60,000 bases of DNA, from contig WBZZ01003134.1 in the NCBI GenBank assembly GCA_019918135.1, positions 1-60,000 on the forward strand, read 5' to 3'. The notes beneath the pieces are model-generated. The model did no database searches and had not been told where the DNA came from. It worked only from the letters and a program-made list of their open reading frames with translations. Each line of letters opens with the position of its first letter. Positions within the stretch are counted from its first letter, which is position 1. Source of the stretch: Paulinella micropora. Its lineage: Eukaryota > Cercozoa > Imbricatea > Euglyphida > Paulinellidae. A program made the translations under genes and the position numbers. Below, one piece after another: positions 40,551-51,067 of this stretch.

Positions 40551-40573
40551 GGGTCTGTCTTCAGGACAGACCC
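40551..40573 (+). other. Perfect 9-bp hairpin, second copy, in A
   Basis: GGGTCTGTC/GACAGACCC around loop TTCAG. The stem is conserved and the loop changed relative to 39110-39133, which argues for a selected RNA structure, or for a duplicated site. Confidence 0.75.
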
Positions 40574-42237
40574 CAAATCAGGCCGCCTCCCCTCCTACTC
40601 GTTCTTTGTCTGTGTTGTCGGGTGATGAAGTTCGTCCTTCAGTTTGCAGTTTTTCGGCGAGGCACAGATTGCACTTGCTGTGCATGTTGTGGTGTGAGAC
40701 ACAGAATCGTGGGAGCTCCGCAGCGAGCGTGGGGGAGGACGGCGTCGGACACCGCTAGTTTGTTTTGGTTCGTCTGCGGTGGTTTCCGTCTGGGTTAGTT
40801 TCAACAGGCGGTGGTGACCCCGGTTGTGGGGCATGGTGGACGTTCTTGTTTGCGACGTTCAGTTCAGAGCTGTTGGTGGCAGGAGCCACAGTGAATTGGT
40901 TGGAGTCGCTTTCGGTGGCGGTTGTTTTCCCCTCATTCAGGAGGGAGGGATGAAGGACACGGACCTTTGGCTTTCGGGCTTCGGCCGGTTGATTGGATCA
41001 GTGTGCCCGGATGGAAGGCTTGTGCGGCAGCGTGGAGCCGCGGGTGGAACGGGTTACGGCATTGCCGCTAGTTAGACCCGATCTTTGGTGGTTGGTCCTT
41101 TAAGTTATTTGACTTGGTGCACGGTGTGGACCCTGCTCTGGACTTAATTTGCTTAAGGTCGTTGAGTGTCTCTGCCATGGTGCAGTTGGAGGTGTGCAGT
41201 TTGTTGCCGTCGTTTCGGTGGGGCCCCGGGGGAGGCCTTTCGTCCGGGGAGGTGGAACCTTTTCTGCTTTGTGATGGTCGGATCGCGACGGACGTCTTTC
41301 TTCTCCCTCCATCAGGGGGGGGGGTTGCTTATATTTCCAATTCGATTGTCAGCGGAGGGTAAGGGCAGTATGATGAGCCCATGGCGTTTGGTGCACGTGG
41401 TGTTGCTGGCGGCCGGATGTTCTGGAGCAGTTGGCCGCGGGCCGAGGCATTAAGGCGTATGTTTGTCGGTAGTGGTGGCCGATGTAGGCCAGGAGTTGGT
41501 CGTTATGACCTAGCAGTGTGTCGCGCCGGGTAGACGCGGAAGGAAGGTGGAGCTTCGCTGTTGATCTAATGTCGCTACGCGGAAAGGCGCCACACTGGGC
41601 AGATGGCGGCGCAGTGGCGAGCTTTTTGGACGCTAAGTTTTGGAAGTGATCATGAGCGTTGAATCATGGAGCCGGGCGGCGGGGCAGGGGGAGTTCCCTG
41701 TAAAGCTGGACGGTGGGTCGCCCTCCGGGGCGGGTCATGCGTCAAATTCATTTTGGACGGCGATTTCCCCTTAATTACTTTTATTTTGTATTGCTCAGTT
41801 CATTTTCTTTCCTTGACATAGTGGATAAGGAGTTAGGGGGAGATACCTATTGTGGGTGATCATATTTACATACATATGCATGGCGTCATTGCTTTTCTTT
41901 TACCTGTTGGGTTACATGCGGTCATGTTGTACGTAATTAACTTGCGACTTTATCTGTTGCTTTGTGCTTGGCTTAAGGTTAAGCAAGTGGATAGTAACTG
42001 CGTGCATTTACATCTGGTAATTGTTAATGCTTTGTCGTCCATTTTGTGTTCTGCAATGTTTGTTGTCCATTCAATTGGTACGTTGATGTATTTTGGATCA
42101 TATTTGACTTTGATTGTCTGACATGTTTTGTTGATGTATCCGGACAGCCTATCGCCAGGGGCGATTCAGGAGAGTATGGGATTTCCGATATGGCTTGAAT
42201 GTTTCTTCTGGTCAGACCTAACAAAACTTTCGCTGTT

Positions 42238-42459
42238 TGTTGGAACTAATAATTAATATTAATAATAGTTAGTTACCCGGCCGGCCGTATCGGAGTAACG
42301 GTGTCGTTAGAGCCATTACTTAGATCCGGCCAGTCATGTTACTTTGCGCTCTGCGCTTCGCGCCTTTTCTGTTTTCCATTAAAGTTCTGTTACTGCAAAC
42401 TGCGTTTGGTGAGAGTTCCAGATTAATATATTTAATACAATTAATATATTATTCTAACA
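42238..42459 (+). mobile_element. 5' LTR of element B
   Basis: 222 bp, TG...CA ends with 8-bp imperfect inverted tips. The copy at 59133 differs by only a handful of bases and a 4-bp AT expansion near the end. Confidence 0.93.
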
Positions 42460-42471
42460 GGTTATCGAGCC
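42460..42471 (+). promoter_or_regulatory. Primer-binding site of element B
   Basis: GGTTATCGAGCC: the tRNAiMet anticodon-arm complement with one extra C, which destroys the ATG present in A and element 3. Confidence 0.65.
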
Positions 42472-42516
42472 TTGTAGTGCGAACTGTGTAAAGAACTTTA
42501 ATCACCTATACACAGA

Positions 42517-42616
42517 TTTGGTGGGCGTGCATCAGGCAGCCACCAAAAGAGTGTTGCAGGTGGACTTGCGCCAGGCAGTCACCCACAACAGTGGGCGTGC
42601 AATAGGCAGCCACTGT
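42517..42616 (+). promoter_or_regulatory. Leader array of three covarying stem-loops, element B
   Basis: Hairpin 1: TTTGGTGG/CCACCAAA (42517-42524, 42540-42547), loop GCGTGCATCAGGCAG. Hairpin 2: GGTGG/TCACC (42559-42563, 42579-42583) with an outer GTTG/CAAC, loop ACTTGCGCCAGGCAG. Hairpin 3: ACAGTGG/CCACTGT (42588-42594, 42610-42616), loop GCGTGCAATAGGCAG. Stems differ but pair; the 15-nt loops are conserved. Element C has four hairpins of the same type in its leader. Candidate packaging, dimerisation or translation signal. Confidence 0.75.
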
Positions 42617-42762
42617 GATCTGTTCTGTGGTTTGACTAGATACGAAATAGGTACTAGTATACCACAACCTCGCATTTATCCTTTTACCTCTCTTTCTATC
42701 CTAGCCGATAGAATTCATTTGATAGTCGAGTTTTTCTCCTGTCTTCCGCCCTTTGACAGTCA

Positions 42763-43162
42763 ATGTGGCATACAATTGCACATTTGACTTAGCAAAACTA
42801 AAACTGGACCCTCCAAAGTTCTATGATGATAAACCAGAATGGGATTTGCTTTACCATACTTTGATTTCGATCATTGGTGTAACAAATCCACAAGTCTTGA
42901 CTATCATCCCAGGCATGGAGGATCATCCGTTTACCAAGAACCTAAAATTACCCAACATCCTAGTCCTCCTGACTCTCCTATTGAGGATACCTTACACTCC
43001 CCAAGGGGTGAAGCGGGAGATCAAAGCAAAGTTAAGGAGGAAAAAGGAGGGTGGGTCAATTAAGGTTGAGCCTACTGCAGAACGAAAGAAAGCTGCTAAA
43101 CCGGAAATCATAATACCTACTGAGCTGAAAAGCGAAATACCATTTGTGACTCCCGGAAGCAA
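42763..43162 (+). pseudogene. Gag N-terminal part, element B
   Basis: The frame reads GTG-GCA-TAC..., with ATG apparently damaged (C has MASNN). LKLDPPKFYDDKPEWDLLYH and ISIIGVTNPQVLTIIPG match C (LETPKYDHGKEWELWEYTF, GVTHPEILSLIPG). Two compensating frameshifts (about 42945 and 43065) hide a PPDSPIEDTLHSPRG segment matching PPDSPINAPFKSPKG of C. Interrupted by C at 43163. Confidence 0.8.
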
Positions 43163-43358
43163 TGTTAGACTACTGTATTAAACCGGAGTCAAATCTAAGT
43201 TGAGTAGATCGCCTGCAAGTTAAACTTTAATGAACGCGCCAAGGCAAAGAGCGGGAAAGTATTAGGCCGGGCACACGTAATGGCTCTAACGACACGCATT
43301 ACATATGCCGGCCCGTACTGTCCACCGAATTAATATATTGTATTAATATGATCTAACA
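43163..43358 (-). mobile_element. 3' LTR of element C
   Basis: 196 bp, about 97% identical to 50867-51062. Polypurine tract TCCAGGGGGAG lies at 43359-43369 on the minus strand. Confidence 0.95.
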
Positions 43359-43369
43359 CTCCCCCTGGA

Positions 43370-44422
43370 GCAAGGTTAATTACTAAATTAACTGCAGGTC
43401 CTACTAACTATCCTGTGAAAATGATAAAAACACAGACTCGAAACATATTCACTCTTACCCTCACTCTCTCCAAGAGATAATGTCGACGGTGGCTACCCAA
43501 CTTGCTGTGGCAAGTGTATATCAGTTAGACTACACACAGGGCAGCGCCCCCCAGTCAAGTCAGGCCTGATCGACGAGAAGAAGATTATGGCCTACCCACA
43601 CCTTATCCTATGGTGTGAGTGGTATTAAGGTGAATATGTAATACAGGCATAGCATAAACAAGTTACATATATAGCATCATTATATATGGTATACAAGGTG
43701 ATCCGAATATACTGATAATATATGATGTAAACCTGATTGTACTAGCTAATCTACCATGAGATGAGACCTATCTGAACTATTAATTATTCTACTACTCGGT
43801 GATATGGGTTATAAAAATTGTCAGCGCTTCCCACAGGGGGGTATCAAAAGGCGACAAAAGTAATATTATGTATAAGACAAATACAAATATCTGCGATTAT
43901 TGGCTGGTCTGGTGGCCCAGAGTTACGCTGGCTGCCGAGGCCTTTCGAGACATACAAAATTGTAGTCTGATAAATCGCCCTCCGACCAACAGCTGAGACC
44001 ACCAACTTAGCCTCTTAGATGTTTATATGTATATAAATGTAATAATATAGAGCAATCACGCAAGTGAGGACCGCAAACGCGCGCGAGGATATCGTGAGTT
44101 TGGGGCGAGCATAATCGGCGATAGAACGCCAAGGTCCGAACTACGCTCTCATCCTTCGCCTTGCCGTGGTCCAATCGAACTACCTGTAAAAGTAATATGG
44201 GTGCAAGTATTCAGAAATGAGGGTCCTCTGGTTGGCGCTGATCCAACCTTTGTCCCCTAGCTTCCAGTCAACCTGCTCCCTAAGACAATTGGTAGGTGCG
44301 TATGCGGAAAATTAATGACTATATACCGAGGTTATACCGGGTTCAGAAAAGTAAATCTTATTGGTAGATTCAATACGTAAATTGATCGGGTTTCATCCCA
44401 ATACGAGCACGACCCGCTCTGT
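43370..44422 (-). other. 3' UTR of element C
   Basis: About 1.05 kb with no supported ORF, AT-rich, between the RNase H end and the polypurine tract. B has a similar 0.9-kb 3' UTR. Confidence 0.6.
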
Positions 44423-45107
44423 CTAGCAAGACGGAAATTTTCTTAGCCAAATACATAAATTTCTCAACCGTGAAATGTATATGTCCGCAATATTTGCCTC
44501 GGTTGGTACTCTGAATAACTTGACTATGCCGTCCTTCACGAGTTTTGCAAGAAGGTGGTACCTTACCTCAATGTGCTTGGTACGGGCCTCCCCTAACCCT
44601 CTCTCGGATAATAATACCGTCCCTTCATTGTCTTCGAAGAGGGGGGTAGGGCCCTTGAGGTTGATTCCAATATCCCTGAGAGATTGTAATAACGCGAGAA
44701 GTTCCCTTACCGCTTCGTTCGCTGATACCGTTTCCGATTCTAACGTGGATTGAACGATTATGGATTGCAGTTTTGAGAACCAAGCTAGCGGTGTCCCGTT
44801 GAATAAATAAACATATCCGAGATTTTCGCGAAACTTTATCCCCCGCAAAATCGGAGTCTACAAACCCTACCAACGGATTTTCCGAGATTATCCTATCGAC
44901 ATTGGTAATGATCGGTACACTGAAAGCTTCCATCCCGGGAATTCCTGACTTTTCTATGGATTCATGCATTGCATTGGCCGCGGCACATGATCCATGGTTA
45001 GGTTTCCAGTCTTTGGGGGTTTTTGGGGGGGAGAAACAAGATTCTAATAGTTTCCTAAGATTCTTGTCTCCCTTCCGGAAAACAACGCCCTTGGTGTCAA
45101 CAACCAC
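44423..45107 (-). pseudogene. RNase H, element C
   Basis: Minus-strand frames 44625-45107 and 44423-44848. VGFVDSDFAGDKVSRKSR (first Asp), AWFSKLQSIIVQSTLESETV (Glu), LFEDNEGTVLLSERGLGEAR and TKHIEVRYHLL. One frameshift near 44830. Confidence 0.85.
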
Positions 45108-46240
45108 AAGAACATGCGATGTGCCATAGCATAAGAAGTGTCGTGGTTAGGGACTTGGGATTTGGCAGCAATACTCAACGGGCAGATGAGGAGGGGCCTC
45201 GTATGTACGGCTAAGAAGATGAGGATACAGATTAGGCATCTTAGGTCGTACTTCAATAGCCGGTGGTCCTTCTTGAGAGGTGCCGGGTTTTCAGATGTGA
45301 AGGGGGTCTTAGCGGGTACTTCATTCATATACCCTAATTCGTTCAAAATGAGAAGTTCGTATTTACGTTGATGTAACGCAATCCCTTTCTCAGTTTGAAC
45401 AATTTGGATATTCTTGAACTCAGTAGCTTTACCCAGATCTTACATCTGAATCCCTTTTTCTCAAAGTGAGCGACCATCTTGAGGTGTTCAGATTTAGACG
45501 CCGCGTGGCACCCGTCATCGACATGGAAGGATAAGAGCTGAGTGGTTTTGGGGCTACTCCCATGTCTGATGAAGGAAGCTCTATCAAGCGTAAAAGTTCT
45601 GAACTCAAGTTCCCCCGTGATTTCCCCGTACAACATATCGTACCACAACCGACCAGATTCCGGGTGGCCGTATAAGGCTTTCTTCAAAAGTAATCCTCCA
45701 ATCGGAATTCAGGTGGTGGTCTTACGTAAATGTTGTACGGGATTTAAGCATGAAGATAAGCAGTGGTAAAATCGATCAACCAGAGGTCGATTCCGAAACA
45801 CGCAGCGTAAGCTATCATGAGTAAAATTGTCCGATGTTGAGCGGTGGGGGAGTAGGTCTTTCTAGGGTCATACTGAGCGTACACCTTCAAAAGGTCCCCC
45901 CTCAACGTAATTCGGGCTTTATGAAACTCATCTAGCGTACCCTGTTGTTTGACGGTGTCGATCCATTTTACCGGAATGATTGGTGTCCCTAGCTTCCTCT
46001 TCCTTGCGCCAAACAAAAGCTTTAAGTTCTTTCAGCTGCTCAAACTCTTTCTGTCGAGCTTGCTTCCGATCTTTTAGTTTTTGTATCACAGGAAATTCCG
46101 GAAATTTCTCACTGACAAGACAATACTCTGCACGCTCTTCTCGGGCGCATACCGTGACATGTGCTCTTCTAGTCCTTTCCGAGATAATGTTTTCCCCAGA
46201 GATTTCGCCTTGTTCATGCGATCGCCAGTTAGAGCTGTGT
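45108..46240 (-). pseudogene. Reverse transcriptase, element C
   Basis: Minus strand in several frames. KLGTPIIPVKWIDTVKQQGT, HKARITLRGDLLKVYAQYDP, ACFGIDLWLIDFTTAYLHA (45744-46016), KKALYGHPESGRLWYDMLYG and LLSFHVDDGCHAASK (45343-45687), then VHTRPLLICPLSIAAKSQVP (45044-45346). The catalytic box is HVDD. Frameshifts at about 45340, 45690-45744 and 45990 make the copy inactive. Confidence 0.88.
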
Positions 46241-46895
46241 TCAGCTCTGCTCCGCCACCCTTTCTCTCTCCCCCTCGACAAATGCAAATTCTGACGTAGT
46301 ATCGAAGTGTAGACCGCCCGCATTGGGCGCGGCAGCTTCACTTTGATCCTCGTCGTCATTTGAGTTAGTCGATAGGGGTGGTGGTTTTACCGGAATGTTA
46401 GCAACAGCATACTTGAGAATTTCCGTATCAATCACCTTATCGGTGACCCCGTCATCAAAGAGGACCGCATGCGCCGGGAAGCGTCTGGTCTTACGGGTAA
46501 CTGGGGCAGCGGGTGCGGTAACCGTGCCTTTGCGAACCGCAGTTTGCCAGTTATTCCCGTAAGTTTGTTTCGCCCATCCTTCTCCCCACGCCTTAGCCGG
46601 AATTTCCATTGTCCCGGACAAATCGCGTCTCTCTTTGGATTTCTGTTTCTTTCTCGTGACTTTCGCCTCCCCCTGATCCCCACTGGACTTATGGGCCAAA
46701 ACTTTTGGGGTCGGAGCCACTAATGGTGGTGGGTCAGGTCTATCCTCTCTGACTTCCACTACCTTATTGTCTCCGTTCCCTGTATTGGGGTCATCGGGGG
46801 GCGCCTTGTGTGGGGGCGATTCGGACGATAGACCCCCGGCTGGGGAAGCATCTCCCCCAGTCGTGAATACCTCTACCGATATCACCCCCGAAGCA
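46241..46895 (-). CDS. Integrase-RT linker, element C
   Basis: 214 codons, Pro/Gly/Lys/Asp-rich with RFPAHAVLFDDGVTDKVIDTE near the end, a segment also found in B (RFPAHHVAFDDGVTDKIIDS) just before RT. No catalytic function known. Confidence 0.6.
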
Positions 46896-48123
46896 TTACC
46901 TTGACTTTCCGGGTGTTGAGAGGTTCGTTGGGATTCCGGGGGGGGGGGGCAAATGCCACTTTACCGAAAACATCTCTTCAGAGGCATTCGCATCTGCTAG
47001 AGATTTGGATGCTTCCCTCCTTCCCAATTTCCAAACATCAAATACGACATCACGAACATTACCGTGTATTTTCCTTGCAATTGGATCATATACCCGATAG
47101 TATCCTGTATTCCGTTCATACCCGAGAAATACTACTCTCTTTCCCCTCTCACCCTTCCCCCTCTTAGCATCCACTTTCATAAAAGCCATGCATCCGATAG
47201 GTTTTAGGTGATGCAGCATGGGTTTTCGTTTGTGGATGACTTCATAGGGTGATTTCCCTTTGAAGGGTCCATGAGCGATCGGCAAGAGATTACCAAAATA
47301 CGTCGCTGCTTTCTCGGCTTCCACCCACATGGAAGGTGGAAGCTCGGCATCACTAAGGATAGCCCTAGCAGGCCCACCATTGGTTTGATGGGACTGCTCT
47401 ACCTTAGCTACAACCTGTTTCTCCCCTGTTGGGGCCTCGAGAAAAATGGGTTGATTTACGTCAACCCACTCTTTGAACTCTGTGTACATGCCGTACTCTT
47501 GGTCACAGGTAAGGAACTTAACTTTCTTCCCGGTGTGTGTCTCAAAGAAGGAAATAGCTTTGAGAAAAACAAGGAAAAAATTCGTTCTTGTGACGCAAGT
47601 AGTAGTCAAGTTCAAAGTTGGACGCTAAACACTTGACAGTAAACTTATACTGCTTACCGTCCCATGATGTCGTATTCCACCAACCCTGAGTATCCATTGA
47701 GATGTGGATCCCGGGTCGGTGTTCTACGACATGATGGTTCTTTTTGAAGTGTGGTGTCTTTTTGATTTTATTGCGCAAACACCACTCACACTTCATTATT
47801 CGTTCTCTCCACTCTTTTCCCACTATTTTTACTCCCATATACTTAGCCATCCTCTCCATGGCCTTTACCCCTCTGAGTTTACACATGCGATGAAATACGG
47901 TGGCGTGTATGTTTTCATTATAGTGGGGACGGACAACAGGACACAACACCATGTCATCCTTCTGTTCTGCTCTCTCACCTCTCTCTGTGTCTACCTCAGT
48001 AGAATAAGGTACGTAAGTATGAGACACATCACATTGCCAACCACATATACAAGGAGACACACAACAGTATATGTCATGGTAGGCAGGTAGGTTGGATCTT
48101 TGAGAAAGGTGAGAGGGCAGTTG
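46896..48123 (-). pseudogene. Integrase, element C
   Basis: Minus strand. 47542-48060: Cys-rich CICGWQCDVSHTYVPYS, pre-integrase region (HATVFHRMCKLRGVKAMERM, KCEWCLRNKIKKTPHF), first Asp in ISMDTQGWW. 46896-47615: second Asp in LTCDQEYGMY, Glu in AKVEQSHQTNGGPA, then KPIGCMAFMKVDAKRGKG and VVFLGYERNTGYYRVYDP. A frameshift lies near 47580. An in-frame TGA (48124-48126) precedes the open frame. Confidence 0.88.
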
Positions 48124-48408
48124 TCAAGCTTGTACCCCCGAGTCAGATGAATCATCGGGCTCGGGAGCCTCACTTGTTTCAGGAGGTGAGTTAGGTTGAT
48201 TGGTTGTTCCCGTGTCAAGAGGGGACTGTGCGGTGGGTTCATACCATTCATTGGGGTCGAGTGGTTTAGTCCCCGGGGCGTCAAAGACTGTGAGGTTGTT
48301 AGGTATAGCTCTCCCCCTGGCTACTATCTGTTTCTCCTCAATTTGAATGGGTTTCTTTAGGACGATGACCTGATTGTTCTGATGTACTACCGCAAACACT
48401 TTTCGCAT
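48124..48408 (-). CDS. Pre-integrase segment after recoded stop, element C
   Basis: 94 codons starting at the codon immediately after the TGA at 48411-48409, in the same frame as protease: VFAVVHQNNQVIVLKKPIQI, QIVARGRAIPNNLTVFDAPG, LDPNEWYEP. Aligns with 53957-54199 of B and with HQNGQLLILKHPI...VIVRGR of elements 1-3, where no stop occurs at this place. Confidence 0.75.
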   Translation of the reverse strand: MRKVFAVVHQNNQVIVLKKPIQIEEKQIVARGRAIPNNLTVFDAPGTKPLDPNEWYEPTAQSPLDTGTTNQPNSPPETSEAPEPDDSSDSGVQA

Positions 48409-48411
48409 TCA
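48409..48411 (-). promoter_or_regulatory. In-frame TGA after protease, element C
   Basis: LVATSA-TGA, with the frame fully open on both sides. B has TAG at the same codon (53954-53956). Confidence 0.7.
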
Positions 48412-49653
48412 CGCCGAGGTTGCGACTAACCCATACTTTAAATGTGGGTTATAGGTGGTATGAGAATCGAAAACACAGACTTCATCCCCGTTAGAACCTG
48501 AAAGGTTCATTTGAACCTTGCCCTTGTACTCTGTCCTAATGCTCCCTTTGGCGATCCTAAACTTCTGTGGGGCTTTCACAAGTTTGATGAATGTGGTTTT
48601 GTCGGGAGATTGTGTTTCGCTCGCACCGCTATCATCTACCCACACAATACTATTTGCTTTAGTATCGCTGTCTGTTTCATTCCCCATCAGCATAATAGCA
48701 CATTCATTGTGTGGGTTGTCTTGTGTTGCGGTGTATGTGCTTTGAGTGTTGGTGATTGTGTCGGTCTGAGAACTATCTGGTGATTCATCCTCCTCCGGTG
48801 GAGTTTTACCTCCCAGCACAGCTTCAAGCTCCTCTATCTCTTCTAACATGTAAGGAAAGGAAGAGACAATACCCCGAGCAAATGGATTGTCATGTTTGGT
48901 GGCCATTGTTATTATACAGTCGTGTATCGCGTAATACACTTCTGTATAAAACTCATCGTACTCCCCAGTCTTGGAAACGATCTGTCCATCCTTCACTGTC
49001 CTATTCTTAAACCCTTGGGTGAGAGCATTGAAGAGTCGTTGCAACTCATCAATGGGGGGAAGTCCCCCACTGTCCAACACCTGTTTGCCCTCTACCGTCC
49101 CTACTTTCCCCTGTTCAGAGGTTGTAGGAACGGTTGGTTGGTTATTTGGGGTTTCTCCCGGCTCTCTTACAAGTGGAACATGAAATGTGGGCTGTGCATG
49201 AGGTGTAGACAACACAGATAGGAGAGGCACAGATTGTTCTACCCCTTCGCCTACTCTTTCTACTCCCCCTACTCTTATTCCCCTCCTACCTATGTTTTGC
49301 GTAGTAGTGATAGGTGTAGTAGTAGTAGTAGAGGTCGAAACAGAGGTAGATGATGAATGAGTTGCTGTGTGCTGTCTCCACAGGGAGGTTTTAATGAATA
49401 AAGTAGCAGGGTCCATACTTAGAGCATCGTACGGGGGTAGAAGACCTAAGTTCAATTTCTCCCTATACTTTGCTAATATTTCCCCTCTCTTTCTCTCTTG
49501 GTCAACATGCTTGCCGCAGAAATCATGATCTACTAACCTAGCAGCACACGCCCCCCTTTTGCTCCTTTTCTTGCTGCCCCCAAACTCCACGAGCACCGAA
49601 CACCAGTGTCCGACACCGTAGCCTCACACTGCTTACTATTTGGAACATGGCAA
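48409..49653 (-). CDS. Cys/His module, linker and protease, element C
   Basis: Module from about 49650: KQCEATVSDTGVRCSW, GGACAARLVDHDFCGKHVDQ: C-x10-C...C...FCGKH. One frameshift in a G6 run near 49562 separates its two halves. The long frame 49596-48409 then carries a Thr-rich linker, VKDGQIVSKTGEYDEFYTEV (pre-protease domain), and protease VWVDDSGASETQSPDKTTFI at about residue 320, ending HLKYGLVATSA then TGA. DSGAS is the canonical Copia protease motif. Confidence 0.85.
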
Positions 49654-50532
49654 CTATCCTGTCGTACTGGTTTGCAGTGGAGATTGATCTATAACTTTTA
49701 GGAACTCTTCCAGGTTAGGTCTCTGATCAGGTAACAAAGCTTGCCAAGTGTTCTGATGGTACCTTTTGAAAGGTTGCATGTGTTTAAGTTTCCTCATGAT
49801 CATATCTGTCTTCATGATCTCAGGAATCTTACCCATCAGCTTTTCTTGCTTCTTCAACAGGGTAGTGTAGTTAGCTAACCACGCACTTACCTCACTGGGT
49901 TCCTTTGGGTATGAATGATAGACTGCTTATTGGTCCTCTTCAAACTTTATGAGGTCAAGGCCCCCATAATGTTTCTTGAGGGCCAAGAAGCAGGCTACCC
50001 CATCGGTTCCCCCCTGTCTCATAATTGCCATCACTTTTCTGTCATGAGCGCAAGTTTGAAGTAAGAAAGCATAGAGGAGCCTATTCAATCTTGCTTTCTT
50101 TTCTTTTTTCTCTTGCTCGTAATACTGCTCGCTGAATCTTAATGCAAATAGCGGTTGGGGCTTGTTCCTCCCAGCTGCCTTTGGCATCTCAGATTTTTGA
50201 TCAGTCGGAATGATGGTTAGCGGTTCAGCAGATGCATCTCTCTCCTCTTTCTTAACCTTAGCTGCTGCTTCTTCTTGTTCTCCTATTCCTTCTTCTTCCT
50301 CTCCTTTAGGTGATTTAAAGGGTGCGTTGATAGGAGAATCAGGAGGGATGTAGATAGATAGTGGTTTGGCTAAGGCATGAGTCTGGAAACCTGGTATTAA
50401 TGATAGGATTTCTGGGTGCGTGACACCCATTATAGATATAAAGGTGTATTCCCACAGCTCCCATTCTTTCCCATGATCATACTTAGGCGTTTCCAGCCTC
50501 ATTTCGACTAAGTCAGAGTTATTAGATGCCAT
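49654..50532 (-). pseudogene. Gag of element C, nucleocapsid deleted
   Basis: 49927-50532 (201 codons): MASNNSDLVEMRLETPKYDH, then the acidic/basic middle, ALRFSEQYYEQEKKEKKARL, FLLQTCAHDRKVMAIMRQGG, KKHYGGLDLIKFEEDQ. 49654-49857: MKKQEKLMGKIPEIMKTDMI...WQALLPDQRPNLEEFLKV. After FLKVIDQ the sequence passes directly to the Cys/His module, so the zinc knuckle and roughly 1 kb present in B (51545-52730) are missing. Confidence 0.85.
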
Positions 50533-50651
50533 ATTAGCGTTTCAAAGGGCGGAAGGTAGGAGAAACTTCGACTACCAAATTTGCTTTTACTATTTCTAGT
50601 GAAGCTAGATTAGGAAGTATTTGTTCTTCGCGAACAGTTCGATTAAAATTA

Positions 50652-50793
50652 GGTGGCAGCCTTCCGCACGTTCCACCCCAGGTGCTTGTTGGCAGCCTTC
50701 CGCACGTTCCAACAGTTCACCTGATTTGGTGACAGCCTTCCGCACGTCACCAGTTCGTTTTTTTTTTCCTGTGGTAGCCTTCCACACACCACC
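50652..50793 (-). promoter_or_regulatory. Leader array of four covarying stem-loops, element C
   Basis: Given on the plus strand: GGTGG/CCACC (50652-50656, 50673-50677) and TGTTGG/CCAACA (50687-50692, 50709-50714), both with loop CAGCCTTCCGCACGTT; TGGTGA/TCACCA (50727-50732, 50747-50752), loop CAGCCTTCCGCACG; GTGGT/ACCAC (50771-50775, 50788-50792), loop AGCCTTCCACAC. Stems vary but always pair. In the RNA the loop reads AACGTGCGGAAGGCTG, sharing CGTGC-N3-AGGC with B. Confidence 0.8.
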
Positions 50794-50854
50794 AAAAACG
50801 CTGAAAAATAAAATAAGTGAATAAAGTTTATCGGGCTTTACTATCACGCTTCAA

Positions 50855-50866
50855 GGCTTCATAACC
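50855..50866 (-). promoter_or_regulatory. Primer-binding site of element C
   Basis: GGTTATGAAGCC on the minus strand next to the 5' LTR; the tRNAiMet anticodon-arm complement with one extra A. Its ATG would open a three-codon upstream ORF. Confidence 0.7.
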
Positions 50867-51062
50867 TGTAAGACTACTGTACTAAACCGGAGTCAAATCT
50901 AAGTTGCGTAGATCGTCTGCAAGTTAAACTTTAATGAACGCGCCAAGGCAAAGAGCGGGAACGTATTAGGCCGGGCACACGTAATGGCTCTAACGACACG
51001 CATTACATATGCCGGCCCGTACTGTCCACCGAATTAATATATTGTATTAATATGATCTAACA
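50867..51062 (-). mobile_element. 5' LTR of element C
   Basis: 196 bp, TGTAAGAC...GATCTAACA on the plus strand; one tip base differs from the other copy. Confidence 0.95.
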
Positions 51063-51067
51063 AGCAA

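Larger units (their letters stand above)
36973..42237 (+). other. Non-coding interior of element A
   Basis: 5.27 kb, GT-rich on the plus strand. The longest frames (up to 161 codons at 40091-40576, minus) are low-similarity and lack protein motifs; I regard them as chance. Structured features inside it: a 62-bp tandem duplication, a 33-bp tandem duplication and two matching 9-bp-stem hairpins. It ends where B inserted (CTGTT, 42233-42237). Confidence 0.6.
43163..51062 (-). mobile_element. Element C: Copia retrotransposon inside gag of B
   Basis: 7,900 bp, minus strand. LTRs 43163-43358 and 50867-51062, TGTTAGA...TCTAACA tips, target duplication AGCAA (43158-43162, 51063-51067). Related to B (shared proteins, leader hairpins) but clearly diverged. 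LTRs are nearly identical, so insertion is recent. Lacks the Gag zinc knuckle region through an internal deletion. Confidence 0.95.

Noticed and set aside
36973..42237. Several 80-160-codon ORFs in element A as genes
   Set aside because: Overlapping frames on both strands, no domain, compositionally driven by GT/GC content.
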